Assembly: GCA_030549495.1 (NCBI GenBank) | Contig: JAUIRK010001035.1 | Span: 434,001-498,000, forward strand | Direction: 5' to 3' | Source: Nectonema munidae | Taxonomy: Eukaryota > Nematomorpha > Nectonematoida > Nectonematidae | DNA: 64,000 nt | Shown here: piece after piece, positions 1 to 12,200 of the stretch | Position numbering within the stretch: the stretch's first letter is position 1 | How the letters are laid out: each line of letters begins with the position of its first letter | Made by a program: the position numbers and the translations under genes | Notes under the pieces: generated by a model | What the model saw: the letters and a program-made list of their open reading frames with translations, nothing else | The model's database searches: none | What the model was told of the DNA's origin: nothing

Positions 1-830
1 CTGAAAACAATTTTTACAATGAAGTGTAAATTAGGCGAGTAATTTTTTTTAAAGTCAGCATTAACCTTTGCTTTACAAACTCTTATCTAATAATATAGTT
101 TATGGACTCTGTGCATTTTTTACATCATATAATTTTGTTTTTTTTCGAAATTTTTGAGTTCAAATATGGTAATTTGTTGTGTATAACAAAATTTTGAATT
201 ATGAGGCATTTTTGATTTGAACTAATTTATCTCAAAATAGCATAGCTTCAAAAAAGTTAAGGCTGTCTATAAAATTTTTTAAATAAACTGCAGTTTTACG
301 CTTGTTTTTTGTATGCACTGCTTCTGATGAAAACTGCGTAAACACCAAGCATTTTCTCAACATGATTTGCTCCATCACTCAAATAGCGCTCTCTTTTTTC
401 TTGTGATTGAGATGTATGGACCGTGAAGAATATTTTGTATCATAAAATTCTTGTAAACAAGGCTTGCTATAACTAGTTACTATTTTTAGGTAAATTTCTT
501 CCCTTTTCACTTTAATTTTTCCCTTTTTTACATTAATGTCCTCCTTTTCTACTTTAAATTTGTTTCTTTACACTAAGTTCTTCTTTTATCATTAAAAAAT
601 TTAATTTTTTGTTTTTTTTCTTTGGAATTTTAGTGCATATCCAAAAGACAGTTTTTAATAACGTAAAAATGTCTCGTTTTTCTTCAAGGTTAAAATCACA
701 AATTATGCTGATATGTAAAAAATTTTATATTTAAAATTTTGTTATCCTATTACTTACAATATAAAAATAAAAAGTTTGTTCAAGGTGAATAAATTTCCTT
801 TTATCTTATTTCTGAATTGTTATTTATATT
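1..830. other. Non-coding AT-rich stretch, no gene seen
   Basis: No reading frame with recognisable protein similarity is visible. The stretch at about 485-600 is pyrimidine-rich with loosely repeated CTTTTC/TTTACA words, probably simple-sequence drift. It lies left of the hAT insertion and could be an intron or upstream region of CAND1, whose first exons are not found in the window. Confidence 0.5.
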
Positions 831-838
831 GTGTAGAC

Positions 839-2751
839 CAGGAGTGGGGAACCTGCGGCCTTAAGGCCGCATGCGGCCTTCCGGGCCATCAAGTGCGGCC
901 TTTGATATAAATATTATTTTTTATAAAAACCTTGAATAGTTTTTAAGTCTGAAATCATTATACACCTGAAACTTATAATATACACCACACACATAGAGAA
1001 AGGAATATTAATTGTGTTCAGTGATGTCACTACCAGAAATTGGAAGCATTTTTCTCTGAACCCAATGAATTTTAACTTAACCGGTATTTTCCCAATGTCC
1101 TCATATGAGGACACAACATAGATTGTCTTTAATTTATGATACTTTTTTGTAACAGTGACAACGAATTTGAAAGAAGAAAAAAGGATCTTTAATGAAGAAT
1201 GGTGCTGCAATATTTTTTAGTGAATAGTGGCGGCAAAATGTCTTGCTTGCTGTGTGATACCACAATTTTAACGGTTAAGAAATTCAATGCACAGCAACAT
1301 TACGCTCTTCATAAAGACAATAAATATGCCAAATTAGAGGGTGAGTCTCAAAAGCTAGCACTGAAGAAACTGAAAGATGGAAAGCAAAAGCAAAGACAAT
1401 AGTTCCATTATGTGTTACATCAAGGGAATCCTGCGACAGAAGCCAGCTATAAAGTTGCATATTTGGTTGGAAAAAAGGGTAAATTATTCACCGATGCAGA
1501 ACTCATGAAGGAATGTATTTTAAAAGTGGTAAGATGTGTAGATCCAAATAAAGTTAACAAATATAAAGAGGTTCCTCTTAAAAGAAGGGCTAATACAGAT
1601 CGACAGTATGAATTGGCTTGTAATGTAACAGAGCAACTCAAAAATGTAATCCAGAAGGAAAATGTGTATTACTCAGTAGCCTTGGATAAATCGACAGATT
1701 TAGCACAAGTATTGTATTAAGAATGAAGGATTTATTGCGCATCTTAAAAGAGAAACCAAAGATCCAAATGAACTGATTTCTTTTCATTGTATTTTACATC
1801 AACAAAATCTCTGTGCAAAATCTGTCATTTTAAATGATACTTTGCAAAAGGTTATAAGTATTGTTAACTATATTCGAGCAAATGCCACGAAGCATCGTCA
1901 ATTTCGAAACATGCTGATGATGGATGACAAAGTAATTAGTGTAGATTTGCCTTATCACTCAAAAGTACTCTGGTTGTCACAAGGGAAAGTATTGGTCAAA
2001 ATTTTGTCTTTACGAAGGCAAATAATTGACTTTTTCAAAGAAAGTGACAAACATTGTGAATTATCAAATCCAAATTTTTACAGAGATGTAGCTTTTTAAA
2101 ATCAAAACTTTCAGAAGAACACATTCCCCAGTTTACAAAGGTAATGAGTGAAAATGAAGATATCTATGAAGCTTTTAAAGAATACGGATCAATCTCTGTT
2201 TGACAACAGGGAAGATCCTATTGAAATTTGGAAAAAGGCGGTAGAATATCCTCGTCTTTATGAACATGCACGCCGACTGATTTCCTTCTTTTTTACAACA
2301 TAGTGTTGTAAATCCACATTCTCGTATTTGACGCAAATAAAGAATTCGTTGAGAACACAGTTGACAGATGAGCTTTTGGAGGACCAATTAAAACTAAGAA
2401 CCACTATGTTGGAGCCTGATATCAAAATGGTTTCTCAAAAGAAGCAAACTCAAAGAAGTCATTAATTTGTATAAAAAGGACCTACTTACCTAAATGAAAT
2501 ATTTGAAAACTTCATATTCTCAATGTTTATACGTCTGTCTTTTTTTATAAGAATATTATTAATTAATACTTGTATAAAATAAAATCCTAATTTTAATAAT
2601 CTAATAAAAGAACTTATATAAGTTCTTTTATTAGATTATTATTAGTACGAGATAAAATAACTGAAAAAAAAGTAATTTGTTCAGTGCGGCCTCTATGAGG
2701 GACGATGAATTGTAAGGTGGCCTTCATGCACAAAAAGGTTCCCCACCTCTG
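839..2751 (+). mobile_element. hAT DNA transposon, GTF2IRD2-like transposase, broken
   Basis: Near-perfect terminal inverted repeats (CAGGAGTGGGGAACCT left, CAGAGGTGGGGAACCT right when reversed) are flanked by an exact 8-bp target duplication GTGTAGAC at 831-838 and 2752-2759, the hAT hallmark. Inside, on the + strand, several frames carry pieces of the GTF2IRD2/ZBED-like hAT transposase. There is a zinc-finger-like CLLCD stretch near 1240, then a block with ATEASYKVAYLVGKKGKLFT (about 1433-1492), the YYSVALDKSTDLAQ catalytic-core motif near 1670, and HSKVLWLSQGKVL near 1960. Several frame changes and stops separate them, so no full protein is encoded. The intact target duplication shows the element's borders are complete. 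At 1.9 kb it is shorter than a typical hAT of this type. Confidence 0.88.
2594..2641. repeat. 48-bp perfect palindrome inside the hAT element
   Basis: The 48 bases read identically on both strands with no spacer, centred on AACTTATATAAGTT. It lies about 110 bp from the right end of the hAT element. The perfection is notable because the surrounding transposase frames are decayed. Confidence 0.9.
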
Positions 2752-2759
2752 GTGTAGAC

Positions 2760-4271
2760 CATAGTAATTAATTCAATAATCCACAGATTCTTTCGACCTT
2801 TGAAATAAATTCTCGCAATGAGATCATTAGCGTCAATGGTTAACATTTGACAGGGCGAATTTTTTCAATTTGCAAAAACTTAAATTAAATTTTTTATATT
2901 GGCATCTAAAAAAGTTTGAGTTATATGTAATATAAACTTCGATTATAAATTTATTTTCAATTTTTTTTGGGCTTTTAAAATTGGTGTCAAAGATACAAAG
3001 ACGAATTTTTATTTACTATGAGTATATTTCCACACAGACATTTCGCCCCTAGAATATCTCAAAAGAATGAATTACATACATTGTGTAGATCAGTGGTTCC
3101 CAACTTTTTTGAACAACCTCCTTTTTGCTGATTAAAAACTCTTCCGCCGCCTCCTTTAAAAATAAAAAATAATTTAAATGTAATAATTAATATTATTCAT
3201 TTTTTAGTAGGCATACACAAAAGTAAATTATAACGTTTATGAAAAATATCCTTGAAGAAAAAATTAAATGTTTTTAAGAATTAGATTATTATGACAAGAG
3301 CGTGATGGGTGTTTTTGTTTAGTTTTCACAAGATTAACAATTCTAGGCCGCAAGGAAGAAAGTGAACAACGCAAATCGCTTTGGACATCACGTCGATTTC
3401 GTTGTTTTGTTTTTAATACAACAAACCTGGAAAACCTACCTCACAAAAATAGGTCGACAAAAAAGGAATCAACAATCGGAGAGCGTTTTCTCCAAGTTTG
3501 GGTAAATCAAATAATATTTTACCCAAAATTTTTCAAGTTTTCAATCAATCAACATCAATATTGAACACTTCATACTAGATTTCTTTCATCATATTTCCAC
3601 TATACTGTCCTAAATTATTGAATTCTTCTATAAGTTCATTAAGATGAAAAAAAAGATTAAAAATTTATTTTATCAAGTTCAATAAATCAAAGATATCTCT
3701 TAGAAACGTAAAATTATTATAAGTTAAAAGATGAATAAATATATAAGAATTTTATGCTAAAACTTTTCATATACATTAATTAAAAGCATATAAATTATAA
3801 ACAGATCAAAAAAAATTTATCAAAAAAATTTTAAAGTATAATTTTTGTAATTACAACAGAAGAATCCTGTTTTTTAGAATTATATATATCATACGGTTTG
3901 TAGTCTATTAAATTTTGAGAATCAACAGCTATACGTTTTTTGCTATGTTCTAAAAAGGAAATGGTGTCTATTAAAGTATTTTAAAGCTAATACCTCACAT
4001 TAAAAATAGGTCTTCTAGAATTAGAATAAAACAATTTAAGTTCTTATTGAAGCAAAAGTTTGATTTTGTATCTATTTTTTAAAACACAGTTTGAAACCCG
4101 ATACTCAACTCCCATTTAAGTGGCCGAATCACAGCCTTCCACAATTAGATTCAGTGAGAAAAAAAGAAGCAATGGTGATTTGTCCTCCTTGAGAAAATGA
4201 GGATCTATAACTTTAACTTACCCCCCTGCCAACCCATTTAAATTTAATAAAAATTCGATGATTGTAAATAT
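2760..4271. other. Non-coding stretch with a hAT-type end
   Basis: At 3091 the sequence CAGTGGTTCCCAACTTTTTT, preceded by GTGTAGAT, looks like the left end of another hAT element. No matching right end or transposase was found, so this is a relic at most. The rest is AT-rich with no coding signal. The preceding GTGTAGAT nearly matches the target duplication of the first hAT element, which may be chance. Confidence 0.35.
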
Positions 4272-5008
4272 TCATGCTGTGTTTCTAGTGATTTTTGTTA
4301 TATGGAACAGTTCCTTAAAATAATTATGTTTGTCCTCAAATCTTCTTGTTTGCATTTTAAAAAGAGGGCGCGATTGTATTATTTGTTGAGGATAGTGCAA
4401 GCGGTAGTGAAATTTAGATTTTATATGTGCACTAGGAAATAAGATTGCATAACTTCGTAAAAAGTGTTCGCTCAAATCTTCTAAGTACTTAACATGACCT
4501 AAATCCAATCTTGGAGAACATATAATTGATAGAATATATAAAATACTAAATACATTTTCCATATTTTATCATTTTCAGGTACGTATTGATCAAATAAAAG
4601 AGGTAAAAAAATCTTCCAAGGTATCATATTTGAGCTGCTGTTTTCATAAATTTTAAATTTTTCGGCAACACATTGGTTTATTACTTAGATCAACACTTAT
4701 GGAAAGGAATTTAGTAATTATAACATTCAAATCATTCAAAGAGAAATAATTTTTTTCTATCAAATAAGATATGACATCTCAGAACAAGTAGTACACTCTT
4801 CCTCAAAAACATCATGACAAATGTCAAACGGTGAATCTTCAATAACGTGAAAATGTTTTAATCTATTAAGAAGAGACTCGGATTTCACTCCATAAATTGA
4901 AGGAAGCGTTTCATTTTCGAGTATAATTTTTACTAAATGATGTGAGTTAGTAATTCTTAATGTAAATGTATCAGAAGTAAGGTCATTTTTGAGAGTGTTA
5001 TCAACCAC
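4272..5008 (-). mobile_element. Transposon-like gene fragment (FHVIED..DICHD / KFHYRLHYPQQI type)
   Basis: Two minus-strand reading frames fit one protein family common as multi-copy uncharacterised genes in invertebrate genomes. The upstream part (about 5008-4760) carries LLNRLKHFHVIEDSPFDICHD, resembling the family pattern of an LN-L--FH segment followed by P-D-HD--E. The downstream part (4562-4272) carries KSKFHYRLHYPQQIIQ and RRFEDKHNYFKE, resembling family segments with KHH-LLHYP and RFE-KH-YFK. The two are separated by about 200 bp without an open frame, so the copy is broken. I recognise the family from its repetitive distribution but do not know its transposase class. No terminal repeats were identified. 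Confidence 0.55.
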
Positions 5009-5872
5009 GCAAAATTTTTAGGGTCGCATCGCATTGAAACACTCCATGAAGCCTCCAATCTGATGCAAAGCCTTCCTGACATGGAAGCAGTTTGTTTTAA
5101 ATTTGCTTGAAAAATATAGATTTCGAAAAATGTGAGAATTGAGTTTATTTAGGTTTCGCATTATTTTTAATTTGCTTTAAAAAATTCGGATTTTGGGAAG
5201 TTTTAAGAAGATTCTGGTAAAATCACACTTAAAAATTATTCACTAAAAATGGACGAAAGAAGTGAGAAATTTGCATTTAATCAAACTTTTGAAGAGAGAA
5301 TAATGATGTCTCTGAGTTGAATAATAATTGAGACAAAAGTATAATGCTGATACATTTTTGTTATTTTAATAGTATAAATATTTATTTCAAAAGTATATGA
5401 TATGAATAAAATAATAGAATTGATAATCAGATAATCAAATCTTCAAAGATAGCAAATTTTTCACTCAGAATTCAAATATTTTTTGTTTTCATGTATTTTT
5501 TGTTAAGCACTCAAAACGATTATAAACGAGTTTCCGTTGGGAAATACCTATATTTTCATTCCAAGCATATGTCGAAAGATTGCAGCAGAATTAATAAAGT
5601 TCATTTCTAAGGTATTTTTTCTTCTATCAATATCTGATCTTTATAAATAATATAGGGATTATTTATCTTTGTCTTTTATGTACAAAATATATTCACTGTA
5701 TGTATAGTTTTATGACAGATACAATATATAAAGTATGACAATAATTTCTAATGAAATATTCAATTGTCTAAATATATTTGAAATCCTTTGTTCGCTTTTA
5801 AGATTTGTTGTTTCTTTATCTCTCATTTTTATGCAAAAATTAATTAGGTTGTGGGTTTATTTATTGTATTAG
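5009..5872. other. Non-coding stretch upstream of first visible CAND1 exon
   Basis: No coding signal is seen apart from the start of the CAND1 exon at its right edge. It is presumably a CAND1 intron, since that exon begins in the middle of the conserved protein. Confidence 0.45.
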
Positions 5873-6280
5873 GAGGACGACATGACTCTACAATTAGAAG
5901 CATTAGAGATCTTAGCTACTCTGCTAGAAAAATACGCAAGTATATTTTTCTACTAATTAATCTACACTTTTCAAGTATTGCATAAGATGCTTTATAGGTT
6001 TTGTAGCTTCACTCCATGAAAACATCCAACAAATAATCATGCCGCAGCTGATATCTTCCAGATTGGCCGTTAGAAAGCGTTCAATGATTGTCTTGAGTAA
6101 AGATCTTTCTTCACTTCTTTGTTTTCGGTTTAAGCTTTTTCATTTATTCACAGGTCTCTTATTGGGAAGTTCTAGTGAAAGTATCTTCAACAAAATTTTT
6201 CAGAAATTGATAGAGCAAGTTCACACAAATACGAATATATCCTACACTAGGACGTATATCCAGTGCATTGGTCTTTTGAG
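5873..6280 (+). CDS. CAND1: CAND1 exons a-c (N-terminal HEAT repeats)
   Basis: Three exons joined by 58-nt and 57-nt introns encode DDMTLQLEALEILATLLEKY through TRTYIQCIGLLS. Removing the 57 nt at 6097-6153 (donor GTAAAG, acceptor TTCACAG) makes the distance from VRKRSMIVL to YTRTYIQC equal to human CAND1. Leaving it in would add 19 residues and no stop. The third exon ends in phase 2 at 6280 and joins 7337 to give S-KYAGNRVA, matching the vertebrate S-RQAGHRIG. Confidence 0.85.
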
Positions 6281-9200
6281 GTTTGATATGTTACACTAGT
6301 TTTCATTATGTCAAAAATTGTAATTACATTCTTAAAACTATTCGCCTTCGACTGCTTAAAGAATATAATTAGCGCTTTCTTGACAACAATTCCAAAGCTC
6401 TTGTCAGCTACAGGGTTCTTATTAAAAATCACATTGACTAATTTTTTAGAAAAATTTAATTCGTAAGAAAATAAAAGAAGTAATCAATTTTACGGCTAAT
6501 GTTCCCAACACGCTGAGGTTTAGCCGGTTTTTACCACTATGGCATTTAATCTCTCATTATTTTGCGTCTCCATTCATCTCTATTTTGCTCGTCCCCTAGT
6601 CTTTTGCTCATGTCTTTTTTGACTATTTCTATCCATGTCATCTTTGGCCTGCCACTCTTACCTAAAGTTTGATTTTTATAAGCTTCTTTAATTAGATCAC
6701 CGGAAGGTCTTCTATTTACATGCCCAAAAGATAAGAAATTATGCTGATTTCTCAGATTAACCTTATTCTTATATATCTTTTCTGTTTTTTTTATATGTTT
6801 CGGTTACCTATCGTTTCCCATCATCATACAATATTTTCTTTTTATTCTAAAATAGATGAACCATTATTATCTAAAAAATTTTATTGAATTTGATTTTCGA
6901 TTTTAAAATTGTGCGTATTGTTACAAATGTGATTCTTAATTAATATTGATAGGACATATCGAATAAGTGATTTTAAGTTACAACTAAATATGTTATGGAG
7001 TGAACATTTTTCTAATGTGAAAATAGTTGTTATATTTTAAACCTCCTAAATAAGAACAAATTGGAAATTAAACTTCAAAATTATAAGTTTACCTTACTTT
7101 TGTGTTATCTTTTGAACCTTGCAACTATTTTGTTATATAATTTTTTTGCATAATATTGACATCAGTTTGATATTTTAGCCAGAAAATAAAATAATGTTTA
7201 CGAATTTTGAAAGTTTTAAAATTTGGCAATTATTATTTTAGAAAATTTCTTAACCGTTTTCATTATATTTTGAAATAATTATAACGATGCTGGAAAATTC
7301 AAATAATTATATTATTGCACCTTTTTTTGCTTTTAGTAAATACGCAGGAAATCGAGTTGCGTCTTTCCTACCATCAATGATACCTTGTTTCCTCGAAAAC
7401 TGCCAAAAAAGTCAATTCGACGAAGAAATCGTTGAACACTGCCTTACTGCTTTCAATAATTTGATCCTTTCGTGTCCTGTTTCCATGCGTGTTTATGTTG
7501 AACAAGTAAGCTCCTCTTCTTTTATTTTTTATCACTAAGGATTTTTTGCTTTTGAATTCTTGAACCGCCTTCAAGTAGAGTTAAGTCAATTAAATAGTTT
7601 GTACAAGAATTTTTTATGATTAATTGTTTTTTAGTTTTTTAATTGGTTTTTGGTAAAATAATTATTTTTATTATTTTTTTGTTCTATTAGTTGATTAGTT
7701 TTATAGTTAATTAGTTTGATTGAGTAAAAAATTAGTTTATCAGTTTGGTTATTATAGTTAGTTTTAAGTATGCTTCTTTCTTTTTTAGTTACAATTTGTT
7801 AATTAGTTAGTCAAATAGTTAATGAATAAGTAACTTTTCAAATGTTATGCTATGCTTGCTAAGTTTATGGGAGATTTAATATTGAAAGAGGAGCCAGAGC
7901 AAGATTTTTTGTAGACTTAGGGCTCCGGCTCCACAAACCCTGATTATATTCCTATCATTTAAAAAATTTTACATCTCGATAATTTCATAAATCTTCCTAA
8001 TTATATCTTTTGAAAAAAAAGTATCATTTTTTCTATTTAAGTGTTAATTAAAATTAGGATAAAGTGATTTTTTTACAATAAAGTTTATTGATTCTATTAT
8101 GATTGTTTTCTTAATAAATATTTTTTAAACTATTTTTTCATATATCATATATGTGCTGTTCTATTTTTTATTGTTAGATAAGTGAGTTGTGTTTGCGTTT
8201 TTTGTCATTCGATCCGAATTACAACTATGATGAAGAAGAAGAAGAAATAAACCTTAAGAGCACTGGTAACGCAACTGTCAATAATCTTAAAAAGACTCCA
8301 AGCTATGAAGATTCAATGGACCTTGATTATGATGAAAAACAAATTTTTGGGGAAGAGGAAGACAATGCTTTATCTGATGATGATGAGGTAGACGAGCTGA
8401 AAAATAGCGAAGATGATGATTATGTGGAGGATGAAGAAGATGATGATGATGATGATTTAAGTTGGAAATTAAGAAGAGTATCTATCAAATGTTTGGAATC
8501 TATTCTCATCACATTTAAACCAGAAATTTTGACCTTTTTTTATAACAAAATCGCCCTAAACTTAATAAAAAGATTCAAAGGTAACTTTATTGTAGTTTTA
8601 CCCTTATTAACCCTTGAATATCATTAATAGAGCGTGAAGAAAATGTGAAAGTCGATATTCTACAATTGTACAAGACTTTAATATCCTGCAGCCGTTTAAC
8701 AGTGAAAAAGACATTAATGCCAAATACCTATGAAAAGTACATATCTTTTTTGGAATAATGATGTATACCTTTATTAATTTATTTTTAGATCGAACTCTGT
8801 AGCTCTAAAGCATATTACAACATACAGTACTTTGATTGTGAAAGCTTTAAAACCGATACTACGGGGTAGACAAGTAAAAGCAGTTAGCTCTGGCATTTCT
8901 CTTTTGTCAGAAATTATAAATTTCCAAGCAGACTCTCTCATGATGGCATCTAATGTTTTAACGAATTCACTAATTTATTCGATCAAACATTTTCGCAGTA
9001 TCTTTAAATACGTGTTAAAATTATTCCATTCATGTTTATCCTTGTGTTATTTAGATGACTCGTATTTAAAGATTGAAGTGCTTTCTTTTTTTACTCTGTG
9101 CTTCGAGAAAAAGTTTTCTTTCTCTCCCGATACGATTAAAAAGATATTTGCGGTTATGATTAGCAGTATTGAAGACTCCTTCTATAAAATATCATCTCAA

Positions 9201-12200
9201 GCTTTAACATTAGCTACAACGTTCACTGTTTACTTGCATGAAAATATCAAATGCGTTAAAGATTGTCTCCGAAAAACATTTGTATCTACACTTCTTCAAA
9301 GCATATCTCCTTTCTTAAAAATTAATGACATTGAACAAGTTTTGCGAGAAAACGCTCTGCTCTGTCTCGGCTATCTTTGCCATTATTTCTTTATTGAGAT
9401 TGAATCTAATTCTTCCTTTATTTTTTCTACACTCACAAGCAAACTCAATAATGAAGTAACGCGTTTAGCAGCAGTAAAGACGATGAATCTCATTGCCACT
9501 TCTACCTCTGAAAAAATAAACGCATACATCTCATCTCTCATGGTGGTTTATTCTTTTTTTTCCTCTCGAATAATATCGATATGTTTATTTTTTAGGGTGA
9601 ATACATTGAAATAATTTCGTCATTTCTTCGTAAAAATCAGCGTCGCTTACGACTGGAATCGCTATCAACTCTTGCGGTCTTATTAAAATCTAACTCTATA
9701 GACTCTACTATCTACAATTCACTCTTTTCTACTTTTAATGAAGTTCCGTCCTTGTTATGCGATAACGACATTAAAATGTGTCAATTATCAGTTGAATTAA
9801 TGACTGTGATTGTTCATTCTACAAAAGATTTGCCCTTCTTACATTTCTTCATCTTTAACAGTTCAGGTCAACACAACATCACTTCCACTAATGTCATGTC
9901 TCGAATATACTCGTTATTGACCTCTCCACTCTTTCAAGAAAATACTCTGTTGACGTTCACAGATTTTTTAGCACTTCTCACTAAGAGGCTAACTTCTATT
10001 GCCCTAACAAGTGAACATACTGAATCCTGTGATATAGCGCTCATAAAATTTTTATCGCAAATTGTGGATAACAATCAATCTCGCGCGTCTTTCCAAGATT
10101 CCTCACTCCACATCGAAAAAATTGTACTTAATTTCCTTATGCTTTTCTCCTTTTAAATGTTTATTTTTAAGAATTTTTTAAATGTAAGCAAGTGTGTTGC
10201 AGCAATAATTTTATCGAATGAAGAAAAAAGCAAGGTCTATGACTATGTGCGTAATTTGATTATATCCATCTCTACGTCTCTTTTATCACAAAATGACTCT
10301 TATTGTTTGAATGCCTATTTTTCTTTACTTCTTCTCGGTAACATAGGAAAATTCATGGACTTATCTTCATTTCATTCAGAAATCAAAAACACCATTAATT
10401 TAACTTTACAACAACAACAAAAGCAGACCTATTTCCTTTTTGCCCTCTCATATGCTCTAGGTAATCCTTTTTCTAATATCCCAAACACTTTTTGAACACT
10501 TGGTTTTTTTATATACTTCGTTCTTGATGTTTTTTCACGATAAAATATTGATAGATTATAACCAGAATGTAGATTCGTTGGTAAAAATGATTTTTTAAAT
10601 TAAATAAATAATTACACTAAATTGGGCATTTTAGATTCATGGTGTCCAATTATAATTTAACCATCTTTCTTGAATTCAAAATCAGACGCAGTAAATGCAA
10701 CCATTAAAAATAAAAAAAGTGGAGGATCTACGATGATTGTAAAACAAATATATACATTAGGTCGTTTTTCTTGTGTAAAAGCGAAGAAACAAAGTTGCAA
10801 ACAAACAATCAAAAGACACTATCAATAATGACCACGTTTAAATTTGAGACATATAACTAGAACCCTCCATTGCTACGGCCCTGCATATACCTTAACACAT
10901 TAAGTAATAAGATTAAAAACATTTTATTTAAATGTTATTTTCAGAATATTACCATTTGTGAATAAGAATAGTAAAAAAGTAAAAGTTTAATTTATTTATT
11001 AAGAAAAAGGCATGTAAAAATATTTTAAGAATGATTTTCTTCAAAACAATGAAGATGTAGCTCCATTCAATGATATCTTCATAGAATGCTTTTTGTTTTT
11101 TCTCTCCTAAATTTTCAATGACTTCTATCCAACCCCAATTCTTTTCGTGGATATAATAATCCTTTTTGCTACCAATTTTGATTAGTCTGATTCAATAGAA
11201 CATTTGTATCTACACTTCTTCAAAGCATATCCTCCTTAAAAATTAATGTCATTGAACAAGTTTTGCGAGAAAACTCTGCCATTATTTCATACAATAAGTC
11301 ATTTAAGGTGAACTGTTTCTAAATTATTCTCTCACCTCTTTTCTATCTCTTTAAATGTGCGCATGTTTATAAAAAATTGATTAGTTTTATTTGTAAATAT
11401 TAAAATTTGAAATTACTTTTGAATAAGGACTTAAAAATAAAAAATGTGTTCTTTTAATAAAGGTGATTTTTTAGCCCTTTTAGATTATTGAAAGTATCAA
11501 AGTAGAAAGAGGCATTCGTTTTGTCCATGTGGTTCCTAAACTCTTTTCTCCACTCTTTCTATTTAGTTTAAAAAATCTCCCCTTAATAGATTATTACTGT
11601 GTTCTGAGACACTTTTACGCTTAAAAGTAAATTTTTAAAATTATATTAATGTTGAAATTTTTAGCAGCGAAATGTTACGAACCCAAATTACTAACATAGA
11701 AAAGCAATCAACCATCTTATATAATCTTAATAGTATTGCTTCCTAAACATATATTGAGTTTGTAATGCAATTCTTTGAAAATAAATTTAGGACTTGGGTC
11801 TAGGAATTAAGAAGTATGAAGTCGTGAACTTAAATTTGGTTCTTTTAAATAGAAATAGAAAGTCTAAAGTTTGGGAGAAAATTTGCTACAAACCTTAAAT
11901 TTATATGAATTAAATATTCCATTCCCTAAGTGATACGCCATAATGAAATTATTTTTAATAAATTTTTAACAAAAATTTTAAAGTAAGTGTGAAAACATTA
12001 CTATTAAAGCAATCTTGATAAAAAAAAGTGAAAACAATAAATAAAATTAATATCTCTGAATAAAGGTGCTATAAATTTGAATTTTGTAATAAAAAGTTAG
12101 ATAATTTAAATGATTTTTTAGCAAATATAATCAAGGCCTTTATCCTAACTTGTGCATTCTATGTTACATTAATTTACTCTTTCAGTTACAGTAATCAATA

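Noticed and set aside
6121-6153. A 33-nt intron starting GTTTTC within CAND1
   Set aside because: The 57-nt alternative starting at 6097 has a better donor and restores the exact human CAND1 spacing.
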